The translations under genes were made by a program, and so were the position numbers. A stretch of 56,485 bases of DNA from Chitinophaga pinensis (GTDB lineage: Bacteria > Bacteroidota > Bacteroidia > UBA4408): contig CAMBZU010000001.1 in assembly GCA_945872355.1 (NCBI GenBank), positions 80,676 to 137,160 of the forward strand, written 5' to 3'. A model generated the notes under the pieces. It worked only from the letters and a program-made list of their open reading frames with translations, was not told the DNA's origin and did not search any database. Below, piece after piece: positions 8,481 through 17,338 of the stretch (positions are counted from its first letter, which is position 1; each line of letters starts with the position of its first letter).

Positions 8481-10172
8481 TTATTCATGTATTAACTTAA
8501 GTGTCTGTTTTTCTTGTTTGGTAATAATTTGCATGAAATACATTCCTCGAGCTATTCCTGAAGGCATTTGGAAATTTATATCGTTATAGCTGCGTGATTC
8601 GCACCAGTGTTTTTTGGAGGCGATTTCTTTACCCATCATATCAAATATTTGAATTTCAATAAACTGTGTATCGGCTGCATAGTAGCGCATTCTAATAAAA
8701 TCTTTAAAGGGATTTGGAGCAATGTATTCTATTTTGCTAGTGGCAGGAAATTCTAATTTCTTGCCTGTAACCAAATAATAAGCTTGAGCAAAGTCAGGTA
8801 TTCCATAGCCTTTAATAGAGTCGGGATTGCTATATTGATCACAACTTTCTTTTATTTTTTGAATTACTTGGGCTGCATTTAAATTGGGAACAGCTTCCCA
8901 AAAACTTGCGCACATACCTGCCATGAGCGGACTTGCAAAAGAGGTTCCATTACCCGTTACAAAAACACCAGGTTGATATTGACCTACAGTTGCGACACCT
9001 TGCGCTGCAACATCAGGTTTTATTCTACCATCTGCACTGTATCCTCTTGAGCTAAAGTCGGCAATTATTTCATTAGCATCAACTGCACCCACAGCTAATA
9101 TATTATTTGCATCAGCAGGCACTGCAATATGAAACCAAGGATCGTTACCGCTATTGCCAGCACTGTTACAAACTATGATTCCTTTTGAAGCAGCAATTTC
9201 AGCACCTTGACTTGCCATTGCTGTGTTTCCGTTAAGGTCGGCAAATGTGTGATTTTGAGCTGGATTGTCGAAAGTAGTATAACCTAACGATGAATTAATA
9301 ACATCGGCACCAACACTATCCGCAAATTCGGCTGCACAAACCCAATTAAATTCTTCAACAATATATTCAGAAGGTGCATCTTCACTTCTTAGCAACCAAT
9401 ATTTTGCTTTTGGCGCTGTGCCAATTAGCTGCCCTGCCGAGTTTCCACCAATAGTTGATAGCACATAAGTTCCATGGTAGTGATCATCATACACATTTGG
9501 ATCGTTAGCAACAAAATCCCAAGTACCTAGTATTTGATTATTGATAAATAAACTATCAAAGGTTTCGCACTGATCGGCAATTAAGAAACCTGCATCAATT
9601 ACAGCGATAACTTTACCATTTCCTGTAAAGCCAGCAAGATGTATTATGTCACCTCCAAGCATAGTTACTTGGCTCAGCGAAGGCCCGTAATCAAAAGAAT
9701 TAATATTACTATGTTGATTATTTAGTTTTTTAAAAACTGGCACTTGTTCAAAATGATCTTCAGTTTCAAGTTTTGGCCCAATGTTACTATTAATAGGCTT
9801 TTTTACTGCTTCAGTACTCAGCACAAATGCTAGGCTTTGAATATTTTGAATAATGGTAGAATCTGTACAATAAATTGAAATTGCATTAAGCCAACGCGAC
9901 CTATTTAAAACCTGAGCACCTAGCGCGCTTACTTGATTTACATAGGTTGAATTTACAGGAAAGTCTTGTAAAGATAATGATATACTTTGATTGGTGCGCC
10001 TATCAATTGCCCTTTGAGATAAAAATTGATTTGGCGTGTTTACATTAAATATTGTATTGTTTTTATCTGCAAATTTTACAACATAAATGGAAGGGGCAGT
10101 TTGCGCAATACTTGTTGCAACCAAAACTTTTAAAAGAAATAAAAAAAGTATATATTTTTTCACAATGGACAT
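8481..10172 (-). CDS. Secreted S8 (subtilisin-like) serine protease with T9SS sorting domain
   Basis: 563 residues. Signal peptide at about 1-24, an inhibitor-like propeptide region, then a subtilase catalytic domain with the triad visible: Asp193 (AVIDAGF), His233 (HYHGTYV) and Ser411 (GNGTSFASP), with Asn340 (NSAGN) for the oxyanion hole. The C-terminal ~85 residues (IAPNPFKDFIRMRYY onward, ending in MYFMQIITKQEKQTLKLI) are a type A T9SS sorting domain, so the enzyme is expected to cross the outer membrane and be anchored or released at the surface. It follows the histidine kinase gene by 45 bases but has its own candidate promoter. Confidence 0.9.
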   Translation of the reverse strand: MSIVKKYILFLFLLKVLVATSIAQTAPSIYVVKFADKNNTIFNVNTPNQFLSQRAIDRRTNQSISLSLQDFPVNSTYVNQVSALGAQVLNRSRWLNAISIYCTDSTIIQNIQSLAFVLSTEAVKKPINSNIGPKLETEDHFEQVPVFKKLNNQHSNINSFDYGPSLSQVTMLGGDIIHLAGFTGNGKVIAVIDAGFLIADQCETFDSLFINNQILGTWDFVANDPNVYDDHYHGTYVLSTIGGNSAGQLIGTAPKAKYWLLRSEDAPSEYIVEEFNWVCAAEFADSVGADVINSSLGYTTFDNPAQNHTFADLNGNTAMASQGAEIAASKGIIVCNSAGNSGNDPWFHIAVPADANNILAVGAVDANEIIADFSSRGYSADGRIKPDVAAQGVATVGQYQPGVFVTGNGTSFASPLMAGMCASFWEAVPNLNAAQVIQKIKESCDQYSNPDSIKGYGIPDFAQAYYLVTGKKLEFPATSKIEYIAPNPFKDFIRMRYYAADTQFIEIQIFDMMGKEIASKKHWCESRSYNDINFQMPSGIARGMYFMQIITKQEKQTLKLIHE

Positions 10173-10183
10173 TTATAATTAAA

Positions 10184-10191
10184 CAAAGTTA
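10184..10191 (-). promoter_or_regulatory. -7 element (TAACTTTG) before the subtilase gene
   Basis: TAACTTTG on the minus strand is an exact TAnnTTTG match 12 bases upstream of the ATG at 10172. The -33 region (TTCGAT, about 20 bases upstream) is weak and overlaps the 3' end of the kinase gene region. Confidence 0.45.
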
Positions 10192-10217
10192 ACTGATTGA
10201 AGTTTTAGATCGAAGGA

Positions 10218-13200
10218 TTAATTTTTTTGCAATTTAAAGTCGAGTTTATATACGGTTCCAGGAAGGTTCAACTTTGCAATATTACCGTCTAATTGGTCAG
10301 TCAATATTTTAATAAGTTCAAGACCCAAGGTAGATTTATTTGTGTTATTAGGTTCGCCTTCATATCCTTTACCATTATCGCCAATTACTAGTTCAAATTG
10401 ATTGAATCCATTTTCAACAAGCGTAATGGTTATTATACCTTTTTCTACATCTGAAAAAGCATACTTTAAGGAGTTAGAAACAATTTCATTGAGTAAAAGA
10501 CCTAAAGGAACCAGGGTGTTTAAGTTGAAGTATTCAATTTGCAAATCGGTTTTAAGTTCAATTTCTTTATCAATATTATAGGTTTGAACCAAATCTTGTA
10601 TTAATAAAACAATATAATCATTGAAGTTAATTTTTTTGAAGTCGTTTGATTTATATAACTTTTCATGAATCAGGGCAATCGTTCTAATTCTATTTTTACA
10701 TTCTTCAAATATACTAAGGGCTTTCTCGTCTTCTACGTATGACGATTGAATATTAATTAAGCTATTTATTACTTGTAAATTATTCTTTACCCTGTGATGA
10801 ATTTCCTTTAGTAATATTTCTTTTTCTTCACTTTGTTTTTGAATTTCATAAGTTCTTTCAGATATAACCTTTTCGAGCTTTTCGAGGTCGTTTTTTGCTT
10901 TTGCTTGACGAAGTTTATTGATAAGATAATATGCATAACTCAGTAAAATTAAAGCACTGATAATGAACCAAAATTTAAGATAAAAAGGGGATTTTATTTC
11001 AAGAGGAAATTCAACTATTTTACTTACTACATTGCTTTTGTTTAAAGCTTTAACTTTAAATATATAATTGCCTGGTGCTAAATTTGAATAGGAGGCTGAT
11101 GTAGTTTGCACCCAAGGACTCCAATCGGTATCATATCCATCGAGTTTAAATGAGAATTTCATCTTTGCAGGAGCGGCAGGATTAATTGAACCATAAGCAA
11201 ATGAAATTCGTTCAGTATTATTATCTATTTTAGGATTATTGGGTAGCCTGTACCAATAATTAAGATATTCTTTTTGGGGATCATTATAATCTTTAAAGTT
11301 GACTTTAAATGACTCAATTTGTACTTTATTTGAGGTGTTAATTTGTTGGATTTCTAGGTTAGGGCTATATTTTATTACTCCTTTAATTGTGCCAAAATAA
11401 AGGTTTCCATAGCTATCAATACAAGCAGAACGAGAATTGCATTCAACACCTTTAAATCCTTCATTAAAACCATAGTTTTTGATTTGCAGTATTGAACCAT
11501 CAGCATTAAAGCTCACCTTATCAACACCCTTGTTTGTCCCTACCCATATATTGCCTTGTTCATCGCAAATTACAGAATATATAGTGCCAGAGGCAAATCC
11601 ATCGTTTACACCAAAATTACTAAACTTTTTACCGTCCCACATAGAAATACATTTGTCTGTTCCGAACCAAACTCTACCTATTTTATCTTTGGCCATAGCG
11701 CCAATAAAGTAATTGCAAAGACTTTCCTTATTGCTGTGCGGTATGAAATTTACTGGAGTAGCAATGTAAATACCTTCACCGGTGCCAATTAAAAGGTCAT
11801 TGTCTGTTTCACAAATGCTATAAATATTTATAGTGTGACCCTCTTGTAAGTTTGATACATTTTTAAGTTTACCATTTTTATAAAGAAATAAGCCTTGTCC
11901 AAATGTTCCTATCCAAATGTCACCATTTTTATCTTCGTATAATGCACTTGCTTTTATTCTTGGCTCATCAGGAATGCCTGGTAAAATAGAAAATTTATTT
12001 CCATCAAAAACTCTCAGCCCTCTTGCGCCTGCAAAAAGCACTTTTTTATTTTTAAGCAAACAAATTGCCCTGATGTTAAATTTTTTGAATAGTGGATGAT
12101 CCTTATAACTAATAACTTTTTTGCCATCAAACTTAAATAAACCATTGATGTGAGTGCCAATCCAAATATTACCGGCCGAATCGGGCTGCATTGAAAATAC
12201 TTCCCCATCATTTAAGCCTTCGAGGTTTTCGAAATAGGTGAATGAACGATCTTTAAACTTTATTAAACCACTGCCTCTTGATCCCAGCCAAATACATCCT
12301 GTATTATCCTGACAAACAGAAATGATTCTATTATTTGGCAGTCCACATTCTTCTTTATAATGAAAGTATCCATTTGCTTCTTCACAAGCAACACCTGATT
12401 CAAAAGTAGTTAGCCATCTTCTGTTCAAATGATCAATATAAACACCAAAGTATTTATCCTCAACTAACTTAGGTAAGGTTGAAGTTATATCAATAGCGTT
12501 ATTTAAGGTGCCATTTTTATTTACCTTTTGTAATAGTAATTTATCAGCACCCAAGAGCATATTTAATTGATTGTACTTATCAATATCAAGTGAGCGAATA
12601 TTTTCTTTGATTGCATTTTGGGGGCTTACAATAAAATTATTTTTAATTGTATGCAAACCAGAGGTTGATGAAAGCCAAATGTTTCCGAAATTATCCTGCA
12701 AAATATCAGTAACAACAAGTTTCTCTTTTTGTGTTTGCTTAATCTTATTAAATTTATTGTTTTCTAAATAACATAATCCATCGCCAGTGCCAACATAAAC
12801 AGTTCCGTTTTTACTAATTAAAACACATGATGTGTAGTTGTCTGGCAAACCTTTGGTGTGGTCATATACAGTAAATACTTCCCCATCAAATTTAGTAATG
12901 CCTCCCCAGGTTGAGCTAATCCAAAGGTTACCCTTATGGTCTTCTTTTATATCTGTAATAATTTGACCAGCCAACCCATTTTCTGTTTCATACGTAGTGA
13001 ATTCTTTGCCATCAAAACGGCATAAACCACCTCCAGAAGTACCTGCCCAAATATATCCTCTTGAGTCTTGAAAAATGCAATTTACCTCGCTTTGCGATAA
13101 ACCATCTTCGAGAGAAAAAGTTCTGAAATTATATTGTTGTGCCTGAAGCGTATTGCAGCCAAAAGAAAAAATAAAAACGAAGCATACTAAAATTCGCAAA

Positions 13201-13235
13201 CTAAAAAAACGGTTAAAAAGGCAGTGTAATTTCAA
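10218..13235 (-). CDS. Two-component-propeller sensor histidine kinase
   Basis: 1005 residues. A signal peptide is followed by about 14 two-component-regulator propeller repeats (recurring NIWIGT/WLGS...GLCRFDG units; about residues 35-630), a Y_Y_Y Ig-like domain ([15 protein letters not shown], near 690) and one transmembrane helix at about 750-770. A coiled linker leads to a HisKA_2-type dimerisation domain with the phospho-accepting His in [14 protein letters not shown] (near 810) and a HATPase domain ([31 protein letters not shown]). It senses an extracytoplasmic ligand and autophosphorylates. No response-regulator gene is adjacent, so the partner is elsewhere. It differs from SusR-type hybrids because it has no receiver or AraC domain. 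Confidence 0.9.
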   Translation of the reverse strand: MKLHCLFNRFFSLRILVCFVFIFSFGCNTLQAQQYNFRTFSLEDGLSQSEVNCIFQDSRGYIWAGTSGGGLCRFDGKEFTTYETENGLAGQIITDIKEDHKGNLWISSTWGGITKFDGEVFTVYDHTKGLPDNYTSCVLISKNGTVYVGTGDGLCYLENNKFNKIKQTQKEKLVVTDILQDNFGNIWLSSTSGLHTIKNNFIVSPQNAIKENIRSLDIDKYNQLNMLLGADKLLLQKVNKNGTLNNAIDITSTLPKLVEDKYFGVYIDHLNRRWLTTFESGVACEEANGYFHYKEECGLPNNRIISVCQDNTGCIWLGSRGSGLIKFKDRSFTYFENLEGLNDGEVFSMQPDSAGNIWIGTHINGLFKFDGKKVISYKDHPLFKKFNIRAICLLKNKKVLFAGARGLRVFDGNKFSILPGIPDEPRIKASALYEDKNGDIWIGTFGQGLFLYKNGKLKNVSNLQEGHTINIYSICETDNDLLIGTGEGIYIATPVNFIPHSNKESLCNYFIGAMAKDKIGRVWFGTDKCISMWDGKKFSNFGVNDGFASGTIYSVICDEQGNIWVGTNKGVDKVSFNADGSILQIKNYGFNEGFKGVECNSRSACIDSYGNLYFGTIKGVIKYSPNLEIQQINTSNKVQIESFKVNFKDYNDPQKEYLNYWYRLPNNPKIDNNTERISFAYGSINPAAPAKMKFSFKLDGYDTDWSPWVQTTSASYSNLAPGNYIFKVKALNKSNVVSKIVEFPLEIKSPFYLKFWFIISALILLSYAYYLINKLRQAKAKNDLEKLEKVISERTYEIQKQSEEKEILLKEIHHRVKNNLQVINSLINIQSSYVEDEKALSIFEECKNRIRTIALIHEKLYKSNDFKKINFNDYIVLLIQDLVQTYNIDKEIELKTDLQIEYFNLNTLVPLGLLLNEIVSNSLKYAFSDVEKGIITITLVENGFNQFELVIGDNGKGYEGEPNNTNKSTLGLELIKILTDQLDGNIAKLNLPGTVYKLDFKLQKN

Positions 13236-13246
13236 AATTTATTATT

Positions 13247-13609
13247 CTAATTGTTTTCTATTCTTTTAACTACCATGTAAAAATCGTTGTCGAGCGCCAA
13301 ATAGCCGTATTCATAGCAAAAAAGGTAAGTATTTCCTGTTTTGGTGTTATAGATATGGGTATAATAGTTGAAATTGAATCCTTTTTCTTTTAGCTTTCTT
13401 CCCGTAGTTTTGGCTTTACCCTCTTCGTTACTTGCTATTTCTTCCATAATTCTTCTGTTTTTGCGCAAAATATTATTGATATTTCGCATCACAGAATTGT
13501 TGTCGCTGTTAACTTTATTATTAAAATTATTGCGACATTGGTCGTTACAAAACTTTTTATCAGCTCTGCCAACCAATTTTTCTCCACAATCGCTACAAAA
13601 ACGTTCCAT
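13247..13609 (-). CDS. Zinc-ribbon hypothetical protein
   Basis: 120 residues from ATG 13609; a longer frame reaches 13648 but adds residues without homology-like character. The N terminus (RFCSDCGEKLVGRADKKFC, then CR) holds a CxxC and a CxxxC pair that can bind one zinc, as in small treble-clef/ribbon proteins. A basic helix follows at about 45-70, and the C-terminal half is aromatic (FNFNYYTHIYNTKTG, FCYEYGYLAL). It is probably nucleic-acid-binding by inference. It is transcribed divergently from tig. Confidence 0.6.
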   Translation of the reverse strand: MERFCSDCGEKLVGRADKKFCNDQCRNNFNNKVNSDNNSVMRNINNILRKNRRIMEEIASNEEGKAKTTGRKLKEKGFNFNYYTHIYNTKTGNTYLFCYEYGYLALDNDFYMVVKRIENN

Positions 13610-13662
13610 GCAGGTTATATATAGATTAACAATATCAACATTGTACAATTATAATAAAATTG

Positions 13663-13676
13663 GTTCAATATTGAAC
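13663..13676. promoter_or_regulatory. 14-bp perfect palindrome between divergent genes
   Basis: GTTCAATATTGAAC is a perfect palindrome in the 150-bp gap between the zinc-ribbon gene and tig. A second palindrome, ATTGTACAAT, lies at 13640-13649. This is an operator-like arrangement; no regulator can be named. Confidence 0.35.
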
Positions 13677-13727
13677 ATTTGATTTAAAGAATTCTTTTTT
13701 TTTAGAAAACTCAGCATTAAAAAATAC

Positions 13728-13735
13728 TATATTTA
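13728..13735 (+). promoter_or_regulatory. Candidate tig -7 element (TATATTTA)
   Basis: Seven of eight positions match TAnnTTTG, 24 bases before the tig ATG; a TTTAG about 22 bases further upstream could act as -33. Weak. Confidence 0.3.
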
Positions 13736-13759
13736 CAACCCAATTTTTTACAAAATAAA

Positions 13760-15100
13760 ATGAATATTACACAAGAAAAAGTTAGCCATTTAAGTTCTTT
13801 TCTAAAAGTAAAATTAAGCCCAGTAGATTATCAACAAAGGGTTGATGTGCAGTTGAAGGAATTGCAGCGTAAGGCAAGCATGCCTGGTTTTAGACCTGGG
13901 AAAGTTCCTGTTGGAATGGTTAAAAAAATGTATGGTAAATCAGTTTTGGCCGAAGAGGTAAATAAAGTGCTTAATAATTCGGTGAGTGAATATATTTCAA
14001 GTAACAAGATAGAGATTATTGGACAACCTATTCCTGCGTTAGATAAAAATGAGAAGTTGGATTGGGACAATCAGCAAGAGTTTGAATTTACGTTTGAATT
14101 AGGTCATGCACCTGAGTTTAGTGTTGAAATTGAACAAGAGTCTTTTGAATATAAAATGATTAAGGTAGAAGATGCCTTAATAGATAAAGAAATTGAAGAC
14201 ATGCAGCGCAGGTATGGTAAGGTTAATCATCCAGATCATGTAGAGAAAAATGATTTAGTTTTTGGCGACTTTGTGGAGTTAGATCATGAAGGTAATGAAC
14301 AAGTAGATGGCATTAAAAAAACATCAACAATTGCTACCGATAAAGTCAAAAATGAACAGGCACTTGCTTCCTTAATAGGCTCAAGTAAAGGAGATCATTT
14401 AGTGATGGATCCTCACAATTTGTCAGAAAATGCTACAGATTTATCTGCTATGCTTGGTATTACGGCAGCCCAAGCAGCATCATTAAGCAGTAGTTTTAAA
14501 TTTACAATTACCAATATTAGTAGGGTATCACCAGCTGAGCTTAACGAAGAGTTATACAATAAAGTATATGGCGATAGTGTTAGTTCTATTGAAGCATTTA
14601 GAGCTAAAATTAAAGGTGAAATGTCAAGTATGTTTAATGCTGATAGCGATAAGTATTTTTTAACCAGCGTTGTAGCAGGCTTGGTAAAGAAGTATGATAT
14701 TCAATTACCTGAAGATTTCTTAAAAAGATGGTTGTTATTTGTAAATGAGAAAGAAATTAATGCGACTCAAATTGAGAAAGAATTTCCAATTTATGCAGAG
14801 CGTTTAAGAACCCAAATGGTAATTAATAAAATTATCAAACAAAATGGCATTGAAGTTAAAGAGCAGGATATACGTAACTTTGTGAAAGATTTAGTAGCTA
14901 AACAATTTGCTTCTTACAATGGTACAGAAATGGAAGAAAATGATCTTGAAGATACCGTAAGTAGAGTGCTTAAAAACGAAAAAGAGTATAACAGGATTGT
15001 AGAAAAAATGTACGACGATAAATTATTAGAATTGTTAAAATCAAAGCTAAAACTTAACTTTACCGAAGTTTCATTCGAAGATTTTTATCAACAGCAGTAA
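13760..15100 (+). CDS. tig: Trigger factor
   Basis: 446 residues. This ribosome-associated chaperone binds nascent chains at the tunnel exit. The N-terminal ribosome-binding domain has the signature GFRPGKVPVGMVKKMYG (about 40-56). A diverged middle (PPIase-like) domain and a helical C-terminal chaperone domain (KEINATQIEKEFPIYAERLRTQMVINKI) follow. The divergent centre is usual for Bacteroidota trigger factors. It starts the tig-clpP-clpX order, a conserved arrangement linking nascent-chain folding to the Clp protease; the gap to clpP is 36 bases with no terminator. Confidence 0.93.
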   Translation: MNITQEKVSHLSSFLKVKLSPVDYQQRVDVQLKELQRKASMPGFRPGKVPVGMVKKMYGKSVLAEEVNKVLNNSVSEYISSNKIEIIGQPIPALDKNEKLDWDNQQEFEFTFELGHAPEFSVEIEQESFEYKMIKVEDALIDKEIEDMQRRYGKVNHPDHVEKNDLVFGDFVELDHEGNEQVDGIKKTSTIATDKVKNEQALASLIGSSKGDHLVMDPHNLSENATDLSAMLGITAAQAASLSSSFKFTITNISRVSPAELNEELYNKVYGDSVSSIEAFRAKIKGEMSSMFNADSDKYFLTSVVAGLVKKYDIQLPEDFLKRWLLFVNEKEINATQIEKEFPIYAERLRTQMVINKIIKQNGIEVKEQDIRNFVKDLVAKQFASYNGTEMEENDLEDTVSRVLKNEKEYNRIVEKMYDDKLLELLKSKLKLNFTEVSFEDFYQQQ

Positions 15101-15136
15101 ATTTACTTTTATTATAAACCATAAAAAACAAACAAT

Positions 15137-15817
15137 ATGTTTTCATCAGATGAGTTTAAAAAGTTTGCCATCAAAGAACGTGGCATAAGCAGTGCATCTT
15201 TGCATAGCTATAGTTCTATTTACAACGATTATATATCACCAACCATTATTGAAGAACGCCAAATGAATGTAGCCTCCATGGATGTATTCTCGCGTTTAAT
15301 GATGGATAGAATTATTTTCTTAGGTGTTGGAATAAATGATTATGTGGCTAATATTATTCAGGCCCAATTATTATTTTTAGAGTCGGTTGATTCAAAAAAA
15401 GACATTCAAATTTATTTAAATTCGCCAGGAGGTTCTGTTTATGCGGGTTTAGGTATTTATGATACCATGCAATATATTAATTGTGATGTTGCTACAATTT
15501 GTACTGGCATGGCTGCATCTATGGGCGCAGTTTTGTTATGTGCAGGTGCAGCAGGTAAACGCACAGCTTTAAAACATGCACGCGTTATGATACATCAGCC
15601 TATGGGTGGCGCGCAAGGCCAAGCATCAGATATTGAAATTACAGCGCGTGAAATTCAAAAATTAAAGAAAGAGTTATACGACATCATAGCAAATCACAGT
15701 GGAAAAGATTATGAAACTGTATGGAAAGATAGTGATAGAGATTACTGGATGACCTCTCAAGAAGCCAAGGAGTACGGTATGATTGATGAGGTGTTGGTGC
15801 GTAATACAACAAAATAA
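15137..15817 (+). CDS. clpP: ATP-dependent Clp protease proteolytic subunit
   Basis: 226 residues. This serine protease forms the tetradecameric degradation chamber that docks ClpX. The catalytic triad is at the expected spacing: Ser128 in GMAASMGAVLL, His153 in MIHQPMGG and Asp202 in DRDYWM. The handle-region residues (QASDIEI) and the C-terminal EYGMIDEVL are present. The N-terminal ~30 residues are a longer leader than in E. coli ClpP and may be processed. It is cotranscribed with tig; a strong terminator follows its stop codon. Confidence 0.95.
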   Translation: MFSSDEFKKFAIKERGISSASLHSYSSIYNDYISPTIIEERQMNVASMDVFSRLMMDRIIFLGVGINDYVANIIQAQLLFLESVDSKKDIQIYLNSPGGSVYAGLGIYDTMQYINCDVATICTGMAASMGAVLLCAGAAGKRTALKHARVMIHQPMGGAQGQASDIEITAREIQKLKKELYDIIANHSGKDYETVWKDSDRDYWMTSQEAKEYGMIDEVLVRNTTK

Positions 15818-15823
15818 TTTTAC

Positions 15824-15858
15824 AAGAAAGGTATGATTTATTCATGCCTTTCTTTTTT
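15824..15858 (+). terminator. Intrinsic terminator between clpP and clpX
   Basis: A 12-bp stem (AAGAAAGGTATG with CATGCCTTTCTT, one G-U pair), 7-base loop and a T run. It starts 6 bases after the clpP stop, so clpX is likely read through partially or from its own promoter in 15859-15932. Confidence 0.85.
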
Positions 15859-15932
15859 ATTGCCAAAAAATTGACCTGGCAAGGTGCTAGGAATTAACAA
15901 CAGATAGTGGGGGTAATGATTGTTATAAAGCT

Positions 15933-17165
15933 ATGGATAAAACTGCAATAAAATGCTCTTTTTGCGGAAGAGATAAAAAAGAAGTTTCGATATTGATTGC
16001 TGGTATCAATGGCCACATATGCAACTTTTGCATAGAGCAGGCGCATGGTATTGTTGCTGAGGAAGGCAAAGAGAAAGTATCAAAAGATCCTAAGAAATTA
16101 AATCTTTTAAAGCCAGCCGAAATAAAGGCGCATTTAGATGAGCATGTAATTGGTCAGGATGTTGCCAAGAAAATTTTAAGTGTTGCAGTATATAATCATT
16201 TTAAACGCGTTAGTCAAACACAAATTATAGGTGTTGATGATGTTGAAATAGAAAAATCTAATATCGTAATGGTTGGCGAAACAGGAACAGGGAAAACCCT
16301 TCTTGCTCGTTCAATTGCTAGAATTTTAAATGTACCCTTTTGTATTGCCGATGCTACAGTGCTTACTGAAGCTGGCTATGTGGGCGAAGATGTAGAGAGT
16401 ATATTAACTCGCTTACTTCAAAGCGCGGATTATGATGTAGCTGCTGCAGAGCGCGGCATTGTTTTTATTGATGAGGTAGATAAAATTGCACGCAAAAGTG
16501 ATAATCCTTCTATCACCCGAGATGTGAGTGGTGAAGGTGTGCAACAAGCACTTTTAAAGCTCTTGGAAGGCGCTCAGGTAAACGTTCCTCCGCAAGGCGG
16601 CAGAAAGCATCCTGAACAAAAAATGGTTTCAATAAACACAAAAAACATATTGTTTATTTGCGGAGGGGCTTTTGATGGAATTGATAAAAAGATAGCTAAA
16701 CGATTGCAAACACAAGTAATTGGATATAGTGTTAATAAAGACAAAGAAGAGATAGATAAAAGCAATTATTTGCAATATATTTCACCGCAAGATTTACGCG
16801 CATTTGGTTTAATACCTGAATTAATTGGTAGATTACCAGTTGTTGCTTATTTGGAACCTTTAGACAGAGCTGCTTTACGCAGAATATTGACAGAGCCTAA
16901 AAATGCAATTATTAAACAATATATGAAGTTGTTTGACATGGATGGTATAAAATTAAGCTTCGATAAATCTGCGCTTGAAATGATTACCGATAAAGCCATT
17001 GAATTTAAATTAGGCGCCCGTGGTTTACGTTCTATTTGCGAATCCATTATGACAGACGCTATGTTTGAAGCACCCACTTCAAATGAAAAAGAACTCAAAA
17101 TTACCAACCGTTATGTGCTTGATAAACTTAAAAAGAGCAATTTTAATAAGTTGAAAGTAGCATAA
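15933..17165 (+). CDS. clpX: ATP-dependent Clp protease ATP-binding subunit ClpX
   Basis: 410 residues. This AAA+ unfoldase recognises and feeds substrates to ClpP. The N-terminal zinc-binding domain has Cys8, Cys11, Cys30 and Cys33. Walker A is GETGTGKT, Walker B is [10 protein letters not shown], the RKHPEQK pore-loop region and the C-terminal sensor-2 block ([11 protein letters not shown]) follow. Length and order are canonical. It is separated from clpP by a terminator, which suggests different expression levels of the two subunits. Confidence 0.96.
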   Translation: MDKTAIKCSFCGRDKKEVSILIAGINGHICNFCIEQAHGIVAEEGKEKVSKDPKKLNLLKPAEIKAHLDEHVIGQDVAKKILSVAVYNHFKRVSQTQIIGVDDVEIEKSNIVMVGETGTGKTLLARSIARILNVPFCIADATVLTEAGYVGEDVESILTRLLQSADYDVAAAERGIVFIDEVDKIARKSDNPSITRDVSGEGVQQALLKLLEGAQVNVPPQGGRKHPEQKMVSINTKNILFICGGAFDGIDKKIAKRLQTQVIGYSVNKDKEEIDKSNYLQYISPQDLRAFGLIPELIGRLPVVAYLEPLDRAALRRILTEPKNAIIKQYMKLFDMDGIKLSFDKSALEMITDKAIEFKLGARGLRSICESIMTDAMFEAPTSNEKELKITNRYVLDKLKKSNFNKLKVA

Positions 17166-17206
17166 GTAAAGTAATTTAGCCTAGGGTTTTTGTTTGTGAA
17201 TTTAAC

Positions 17207-17225
17207 TTTATAAATCACATTGGTA
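17207..17225 (-). repeat. Half copy of the 51-bp palindromic repeat
   Basis: Reverse complement is TACCAATGTGATTTATAAA, an exact match to the left arm of the repeat at 8371. It lies between the convergent 3' ends of clpX and the propeller gene; the other arm is missing. Confidence 0.7.
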
Positions 17226-17338
17226 TAATTTGCCCTCAAGTTAACTCCACTAACCCTCATAGGCACCAGTAGTTAAAGTGCCTCAATCCGCTGCTTTGCG
17301 CAATATTTAGCGCAGTTTAAAGCATGGTGAAACCCTAT

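Noticed and set aside
10218-13235. SusR-type hybrid two-component system
   Set aside because: There is no receiver domain and no AraC-type DNA-binding domain; the protein ends after the ATPase domain.
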